Positions 6,683-11,409 of a stretch of DNA of 11,409 nt are shown here, piece by piece. The translations under genes were made by a program, and so were the position numbers. Source of the DNA: Verrucomicrobiia bacterium (GTDB taxonomy: Bacteria > Verrucomicrobiota > Verrucomicrobiia > Verrucomicrobiales > Akkermansiaceae); assembly GCA_947460915.1 (NCBI GenBank), contig CANHKJ010000072.1, positions 1 to 11,409 of the forward strand. Reading direction: 5' to 3'. Under the pieces are notes generated by a model, which saw only the letters and a list, made by a program, of their open reading frames with translations, was not told the origin of the DNA and did not search any database. Position 1 is the stretch's first letter. Each line of letters opens with the position of its first letter.

Positions 6683-8158
6683 ATGAAATTTCTCACCGTT
6701 TGGCTCTGTCTCATGGCTTTGATAAGGCCTGGTGTTTCGGAGGAATCGCAGTATTTTGGGATTCAGGTGATTGATGAAAACGGACGAGGTGTTCCATTGG
6801 TCGAATTGACCACGGTGAATGAAATTGTCGGGGTGACTGACAATGCGGGATGGATGGCATTTGATGAGCCGGGGATGATGGGGCGAGACGTTTGCTGGAC
6901 GGTGAGCGGACCTGGTGTGGAGAGATCCAAGGATGGTTTTGGTTACGCGAGTTTTCGGGCGATAGCAGAGGCAGGGAAAACCGTGAAGTTGGAGGTGAAG
7001 ACGAGTAATGTCGCAACGCGTGTGGGCCGATTGACGGGAACGGGATTGTATCGAGATAGCGAATTGCTAGGCTTGGATCATCCTCCATTAGAAACCGGAG
7101 CGGTGAGAGTGAGCGGTCAGGATTCGGTGCAGGCAGTTCTCTATCAGAAGCAAATTTTCTGGCTCTGGGGTGATACGTCGACGATCGAATATCCGTTAGG
7201 AAATTTCCACACAACATGTGCATGGTCACCGCGCGAGATCGATGCTGAGCGTGGCATTATTTTTGACTATCTTACTGATTCGAGTGATCCGAAAAAGCTG
7301 CGCAAGATGCTGCCGAGCAATGAGCCAGGCGCGATTTGGATGTTTGGTCTGATGGGATTGACAGATGCTGACGGAAACGAGCGAATGTTCTCGGGATTTT
7401 CTCGGCAACAGGGATTGGTGCCAGCGGATGAAAAAGGAGTGGCGGAATTTGATCGTAAGATGGGTGTTTTTCGTAAGATTTCTGATGTGTCGAAAGATGA
7501 AAAATGGCGTTACCCGCACGGTCATGCGGTGCGTGCGAAAACGCGAGACGGAGATCATTTTTACTTCACGAGTCCCTTCGCGAGTGTTCGTGTGCGAGCC
7601 GATGTATCAGCGATTGCAGATCCACAACAGTATGAAATGCTATGGTTTGATCAGGATCATGAGACATGGAAGTGGCAACGGGAGCATGGAGTTACGGATC
7701 AAAGAAAAGAAGCGGAGTTACTGCGCAATGCGCGCATGAAGCCCGAGCAGGCCCGCTATCAGTTGCGTGATGCGAGTTCTGGAAAGTTAATCATTTTGCA
7801 CGGGGCGAGCATTCAGTGGAATGAATGGCGCAAAAAATTTATCATGATTGCTGTGCAGTCTGGCGAAAAGGATGACCCTTCTGCCTTAGGTGAAGTTTGG
7901 TATGCAGAGAGCGATGCGCCTGATGGACCGTGGTTGCGAGCTGTGAAAGTGGCAAGTCATCCTGCTTATACATTTTATAATCCTGTTCATCATGGGTTTC
8001 TGAACTCGGAAGGAGGAAAGGTAATTTTTTTTGAGGGAACCTATACGAATCAGTTTTCGGGGAATCCGCGCAAAACAATGCGTTACGATTACAATCAATT
8101 GCAATATCGGCTCGATCTGAGTGATTCAAGATTGCGGATTTTGCATGAAATGCCGTAG
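6683..8158 (+). CDS. Secreted beta-propeller-like protein (DUF4185/glycosidase-like)
   Basis: This is a 491-aa protein. Residues 1-~19 form a signal peptide (MKFLTVWLCLMALIRPGVS), so it is probably periplasmic or extracellular. Residues ~24-106 look like a carboxypeptidase-regulatory-like beta-sandwich (VIDENGRGVP..., VTDNAGWMAF). The rest is rich in Trp and Tyr and in turn-like repeats. LWGDTST (161-167), the HGHAV/FYFTSPFASVRV region, GEVWYAESDAPDGPW and YNPVHHGFL recall five-bladed propellers of the DUF4185 or GH43-like type. This suggests carbohydrate binding or hydrolysis, but no catalytic acid pair can be assigned with confidence. The start ATG directly precedes the signal peptide; no Shine-Dalgarno motif is clear. 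The 3' end overlaps the convergent hydrolase gene by 33 bp. Confidence 0.8.
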   Translation: MKFLTVWLCLMALIRPGVSEESQYFGIQVIDENGRGVPLVELTTVNEIVGVTDNAGWMAFDEPGMMGRDVCWTVSGPGVERSKDGFGYASFRAIAEAGKTVKLEVKTSNVATRVGRLTGTGLYRDSELLGLDHPPLETGAVRVSGQDSVQAVLYQKQIFWLWGDTSTIEYPLGNFHTTCAWSPREIDAERGIIFDYLTDSSDPKKLRKMLPSNEPGAIWMFGLMGLTDADGNERMFSGFSRQQGLVPADEKGVAEFDRKMGVFRKISDVSKDEKWRYPHGHAVRAKTRDGDHFYFTSPFASVRVRADVSAIADPQQYEMLWFDQDHETWKWQREHGVTDQRKEAELLRNARMKPEQARYQLRDASSGKLIILHGASIQWNEWRKKFIMIAVQSGEKDDPSALGEVWYAESDAPDGPWLRAVKVASHPAYTFYNPVHHGFLNSEGGKVIFFEGTYTNQFSGNPRKTMRYDYNQLQYRLDLSDSRLRILHEMP

Positions 8159-8758
8159 AATGATGTCCACACATTCTTTGCTGTGGCTCATGACGATCAA
8201 GTGCCCACCTTCCAAAGTGAAGTCGGCATTTTCTGGGCAGGGGATCACCATGTCCCGCTTGCCGTGAATGCGCAGTATCTGTGTTTGATTAGTGGAGAGT
8301 CCCTTCCAGACGAATACGGCTTTACTCATCGTGCGCAAGAATTCCGAGGAGGATGTTTGAAACATGCGCATGAGTTCCAAGGGGCATGATCCCACAGAAA
8401 ATTGAAATAGCGGTAAGGGTGCGAGATCAATCAATGGGTGAAGCCAAGTGAGCAATGTGGTGATTTCCTTGGGTGAAGTGGCGCTACCGATTAGGATCAG
8501 GTCAAGATCAAGGCAATGATTCGCTATCTCGCAGGCGACCATGCCGCCGAGTGAGGAGCCAATGATCCGATCACGGGATTGAATGCCGTAGTCCGCGATG
8601 ATCTGCTGCGCAAGATCGGTGAGCGATCTCGCATTGTTATCATGCGGCCAATTGATTCGCGTAACGTCGCCTAAGCGATCCCACTCGGCATCATACATGC
8701 GCTCATCTGCACCCATTCCGGGCAAAAGAAAGCATCTCATGGAGGTAGAGTGTTCCAT
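8126..8758 (-). CDS. Small alpha/beta hydrolase
   Basis: This is a cytoplasmic alpha/beta-hydrolase fold protein of about 210 aa. The core starts at RCFLLPGMGADERMY (strand plus oxyanion region). The nucleophile elbow is IIGSSLGG (Ser69 counted from the chosen start), the acid is Asp169 in HGKRDMVIP and the base is His186 in GGHLIVMSH. The triad is complete and the lid is small, as in minimal esterase or thioesterase-like members. The substrate cannot be told from sequence. The frame opens at ATG 8818, with further ATGs at 8758 and 8740. I prefer 8758 because it leaves about 85 bp for the divergent promoter of the next gene and drops a basic stretch unlike the fold, but none of the starts has a clear Shine-Dalgarno motif. 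It overlaps the propeller gene tail to tail. Confidence 0.85.
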   Translation of the reverse strand: MEHSTSMRCFLLPGMGADERMYDAEWDRLGDVTRINWPHDNNARSLTDLAQQIIADYGIQSRDRIIGSSLGGMVACEIANHCLDLDLILIGSATSPKEITTLLTWLHPLIDLAPLPLFQFSVGSCPLELMRMFQTSSSEFLRTMSKAVFVWKGLSTNQTQILRIHGKRDMVIPCPENADFTLEGGHLIVMSHSKECVDIILRHFMQNPQS

Positions 8759-8843
8759 TTTCGTGAAAAATGCGAGTTTTTTGGCGAAGCGCGAGACAAG
8801 ATTCGCCATTGTCGGCATTGTATGATAGAACCCCCATCACCGC

Positions 8844-9815
8844 ATGCACCGTAAATACCTCACCCCGATTCTTACTTCCATCCTCGGGTTTTCGCTCGCT
8901 TGGATGCTAAAACCTGCGCCGCATCGTCAGATTGCGCTGATCGAACCATCGGCAAGTGGAATCAAACCAACTGCCTCCGCAGGTCACAGTGGGCGAATTG
9001 AACCAGACAAGCGTTCATTCAATCCATTAACGCACACCATTGACGGCAAAGAAATTCCGCCTCAGTTGGTAACACAGCGCACAAAACTTGCAGATCAGCT
9101 GCGCGGGAATCTAGCGAAAAAAGACATGGGTCAAGTGCAGCGTTTGACCGAGCTGCTTCATTTGACTCCGGAACAGCAACAGCAAGTGCTATCCCTTTAC
9201 GAAACAAAAAGGACCGCGCTCAATCTCTACCAACCGGGAGATGGTGTAAATGCGACAAATTTGTTAGAGAGAGCTGAAGTGGTCGAAGTGAAGTTCAATC
9301 AAATGCTTTCTGAGATTCTCGATGAATCTCAGATCGAGCAATTCAACGCATTTCGCAAACAACAAGAGGAAAATCGGCGACTCGCAGATGTGCAAAAAGA
9401 TTTCGCCGATGTGTTAGAAAAAGTCGACCTGTCTCCCGCTCAGCAAGAGTCATTGCAAAATGCCATGAAGCAAGCTGCGATGTCGGATAATTCTAGTAAG
9501 CTTGACAAGACGCGATTGTTTGAAGAGGCATTTGATGCCATGGGCTTTGGCGGAGCTGGCGTGGCGATGAGTGAAGCGCAGTCGGCGAGTACAACAATAC
9601 TGCAGGCAACGGATCGGATGGAGATGGCGAAAATATTGGTTGATGAGCGCAAGAATGCCACAGCTGAAAGAATTGCCCTGCTGCGCAACGTATTAACACG
9701 AGCACAATTGGCCCAATACACCGCTGTGCTTGAGGCGCGAGATGAATCATTTTATTCCTCGATCATTCCTCATCTGCCACCTATAGATCCGTCATCGTTG
9801 ATCGAAGAAAAATAA
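8844..9815 (+). CDS. Exported or membrane-anchored helical protein with LTxxQ-like motifs
   Basis: This 323-aa protein has a basic N-terminus followed by one hydrophobic segment (residues ~5-22), so it is a signal anchor or signal peptide, with the rest in the periplasm. After a Pro/Ser-rich linker (~23-60) it is almost wholly alpha-helical and Gln/Glu-rich. The pattern is internally duplicated: LTPEQQQQVLSLYE (107-120) and ILDESQIEQF (158-167) are echoed by LSPAQQESLQNAM (196-208) and VLTRAQLAQY (283-292). Such LTxxQ motifs occur in the Spy/CpxP group of periplasmic chaperone and stress proteins; here the likeness is only to motif and helix content. A TATGAT -10-like hexamer lies at 8821-8826. 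The next gene, a PPIase, starts 8 nt after its stop. An envelope-folding role is inferred from this pairing. Confidence 0.75.
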   Translation: MHRKYLTPILTSILGFSLAWMLKPAPHRQIALIEPSASGIKPTASAGHSGRIEPDKRSFNPLTHTIDGKEIPPQLVTQRTKLADQLRGNLAKKDMGQVQRLTELLHLTPEQQQQVLSLYETKRTALNLYQPGDGVNATNLLERAEVVEVKFNQMLSEILDESQIEQFNAFRKQQEENRRLADVQKDFADVLEKVDLSPAQQESLQNAMKQAAMSDNSSKLDKTRLFEEAFDAMGFGGAGVAMSEAQSASTTILQATDRMEMAKILVDERKNATAERIALLRNVLTRAQLAQYTAVLEARDESFYSSIIPHLPPIDPSSLIEEK

Positions 9816-9823
9816 CAACTACT

Positions 9824-10702
9824 ATGCTCATCGTAAATCAAGAAGTAATCGATCCAGCACTTGTTGAGGATGCATTTCAACGAATCAAAACGCAGGCTGA
9901 GATGCTTTCTCAAATCTCCTGTTGTGAGCGCGATGATGAGTTTTTGCAGCAGGCGCAGGATGAGGTGATTGATGGAATCTTGTTAGCCCAAGAGGCTGAG
10001 CGTCGTCATCAGCGGATTCCCGATGAGCTTTTTCGCCCCGTTTTCGAATCAGCATTGCGACAGTGGCGTGAGAATGGAGCTTCGTGGGATTTGATCGAAG
10101 CACATCGCAAGGAAATTCGGGAAGAGTCTCTAGCGGGATTACGCATGGAGTTTTTCACCCGTGATTTATTTGCTGATGTTGTTGATCCCACTGAAGATGA
10201 ACTTCAATCCTATTATGAATTGCATCAGTCCGATTACTTCACGCCTCCATCTGTTCATGCCCTGCATTTGGTGCGCTTTCCAGATCAAACGCAGTTGTGG
10301 TCTGATTATTCCTTGTTGTTGAGCGTGCGTGACGCGGTGGTTGACCGCGGCGAAGATTTTCCAGAATTAGCAAAAACTCACACGCAGAAAACGAATCAAG
10401 AGATTGATCTGGATTGGATCAGCATGGAGCGACTGAGTCATCCCTTTGAAGCCATTCTTTTTTCACTACGACCAGGTGAGATTAGTCCGATCATTCACCA
10501 TGAGAATGCTTTGCATCTCGTTTATGCTAAGGAAGTGAAGCGTGCAGAACAAAAATCGTTCGAGGAGCTTCATGATGACATCATGCATAAAGTTTTGTTA
10601 GAAAAAAAACAAGCAATCTTGCGCTCGCTTGCCGCGGAATTGCGTGCGAAAGCGGTCATTTCCGGTTCTGCCATCGAGGAGCCAAATCCGGTAGAAGCCT
10701 GA
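9824..10702 (+). CDS. SurA/PpiC-like parvulin peptidyl-prolyl isomerase
   Basis: This is a 292-aa protein with a SurA-type layout. An N-terminal helical chaperone region (~1-135) includes VNQEVID at the start, the QDEVIDGILLAQEAERR helix and TEDELQSYYELHQSDY (123-138). A parvulin domain follows at ~143-238, with HALHLVRF, the DLDWISMERL segment in place of the usual L-G-W, and LRPGEISPII plus LHLVYAKEVK at its end. A basic C-terminal helix closes the protein. Parvulins isomerise X-Pro bonds and, in SurA, help fold outer-membrane proteins. Unusually, no signal peptide or TM segment is present, and none is gained upstream within the short 8-nt gap. It is either cytoplasmic or exported by other means. 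It is almost certainly co-transcribed with the preceding helical exported protein. Its 3' end overlaps the convergent membrane-protein gene by 47 bp. Confidence 0.88.
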   Translation: MLIVNQEVIDPALVEDAFQRIKTQAEMLSQISCCERDDEFLQQAQDEVIDGILLAQEAERRHQRIPDELFRPVFESALRQWRENGASWDLIEAHRKEIREESLAGLRMEFFTRDLFADVVDPTEDELQSYYELHQSDYFTPPSVHALHLVRFPDQTQLWSDYSLLLSVRDAVVDRGEDFPELAKTHTQKTNQEIDLDWISMERLSHPFEAILFSLRPGEISPIIHHENALHLVYAKEVKRAEQKSFEELHDDIMHKVLLEKKQAILRSLAAELRAKAVISGSAIEEPNPVEA

Positions 10703-11141
10703 GCAAAATATAGGCTGTAATCACGAGAAAAAAATCGGATGCAAACCACAGCAAGCCAGGTTTGATGTATGCGGCGCCGAACACGTTAACGCTGAACGGA
10801 TATAGCCATGCAATGCCGCCTGAGATTGCATCACAAAACAAATGCAAGCAATACGCAAAGAGCAAATAGGCCGCGCGAATGATTGTTAGCGGTGATGCTT
10901 TGGGGATGCATCCTAACAGAAGAAGTCCGGCGAGGATTCCGACAAAGGGCAAGCCGTGTGACCAACTGCTCAGGCGTGCTTCGAGAGATAAATGTGGATT
11001 GAGCAAGTCAGGCAAGGCTCCGAATAGACCAACCACCGAAATTTCGCGCAGCTTGTGGCCAGTTTTTTTCTCCTCCGATAGTTTGTAGCGCCTCCATGCG
11101 AGAGGAATGATTGGCAGGAGAATGTGCGTTCCAAGCAACAT
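10656..11141 (-). CDS. YdjM/DUF457-like metal-dependent membrane hydrolase family protein
   Basis: This 161-aa integral membrane protein resembles the YdjM/DUF457 group. Its conserved polar residues sit at helix edges: His6 (GTHILL), Asp45 in GALPDLLNP, His62 in SHGLPF, and His100 and Asp104 in HLFCDAISGG, followed by YPFS. Hydrophobic segments lie at about 3-15, 63-80, 87-103 and 131-150. Family members are called putative metal-dependent hydrolases and have been tied to the envelope and SOS response, but the substrate is unknown. The ATG at 11141 lies one base after the stop of the upstream ABC permease gene, so the two are co-transcribed. A weak AAGG lies upstream. The 3' end runs 47 bp into the convergent PPIase gene. 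Confidence 0.82.
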   Translation of the reverse strand: MLLGTHILLPIIPLAWRRYKLSEEKKTGHKLREISVVGLFGALPDLLNPHLSLEARLSSWSHGLPFVGILAGLLLLGCIPKASPLTIIRAAYLLFAYCLHLFCDAISGGIAWLYPFSVNVFGAAYIKPGLLWFASDFFLVITAYILLRLLPDLAPRWQNRK

Positions 11142-11142
11142 A

Positions 11143-11409
11143 TCACACGGCCTTGCGGCGAATGAGGATTCCGTACTTCGGGCTAAACAACCAAGCGAGG
11201 ATGAAGAGTATTCCGAGAACCATGACGATTGCGGGACCTGATGTTAGCTTCAGTGGTTCCGAGATCAACACCGCGAGCACAGCGCCTGCTGCGCCGAGAA
11301 ATCCACCACCCCAAAACAGCATCGAGGTTCGATCCGTGAAAAGCGAAACTGTCGCCGCTGGTGTGACCAGTAGGCCTACGGAAAGAACGCAGCCGACAGC
11401 TTGCAAAGA
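11143..11409 (-). CDS. ABC-3 family metal ABC transporter permease, C-terminal 88 residues (5' end outside window)
   Basis: This is the C-terminus of an inner-membrane permease of the ZnuB/MntB-like ABC-3 family, which imports Zn, Mn or Fe with an ATPase and a binding protein. The diagnostic part is QAVGCVLSVGLLVTPAATVSLF, the family's GxxLVxxLLVxPAATA-type helix. A Gly-rich helix follows, then LTSGPAIVMVLGILFILAW as the last TM segment and a basic tail. The frame continues past the window edge (the codon before the TTG at 11406 is Ser), so the TTG is not a start. Which metal it carries cannot be told. The partner ATPase and binding-protein genes would be expected upstream, beyond the window. 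The DUF457-like gene follows after one base. Confidence 0.85.
   Translation of the reverse strand, partial: SLQAVGCVLSVGLLVTPAATVSLFTDRTSMLFWGGGFLGAAGAVLAVLISEPLKLTSGPAIVMVLGILFILAWLFSPKYGILIRRKAV

Overview
The window looks like a chromosomal stretch from a Verrucomicrobia-type bacterium (inferred from protein style, not from any marker RNA). The hints are a long modular protein with an Asp-rich tract that reads like the large exported proteins of that phylum, predicted exported proteins with small carboxypeptidase-regulatory-like N-terminal domains, a type-2 leuA, and mostly weak or absent Shine-Dalgarno motifs. There are no rRNA, tRNA, CRISPR or transposase genes.

Region 1 (1-4765, + strand) is the accessory part. 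It opens inside a large modular protein whose 5' end lies outside the window. That protein carries an EF-hand-like loop, an acidic tract and a C-terminal alpha/beta-hydrolase domain with a plausible Ser-Asp-His triad. Its stop codon overlaps by 4 nt the start of a predicted exported, possibly lipid-anchored protein of 361 aa. That gene is present twice, as an exact-length, gapless tandem repeat of 1120 bp. The copies are almost identical at both ends, but a central block of 60 residues is only about 30% identical. A small three-helix membrane protein follows. Base composition changes sharply about 420 nt into the first gene, from about 60% GC to about 40-48%, and stays low to the end of this region. 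Hydrolase followed by a duplicated, mosaic exported partner resembles a lipase-type effector with immunity proteins. That reading is an inference; no secretion system is visible.

Region 2 (4875-8158) returns to ordinary composition. It holds leuA (2-isopropylmalate synthase, minus strand) and, divergent from it, a secreted protein that looks like a beta-propeller of the glycosidase-like or DUF4185-like kind.

Region 3 (8126-11409) has a small cytoplasmic alpha/beta hydrolase (minus strand). Next comes a two-gene plus-strand operon: an exported helical protein with LTxxQ-like motifs, then a SurA/parvulin-like peptidyl-prolyl isomerase without a signal peptide. The window ends in a minus-strand pair: the C-terminus of an ABC-3 family metal transporter permease, then a YdjM/DUF457-like membrane protein one base downstream. 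Genes are tightly packed; two convergent pairs overlap at their 3' ends, and no intergenic gap exceeds about 125 bp.
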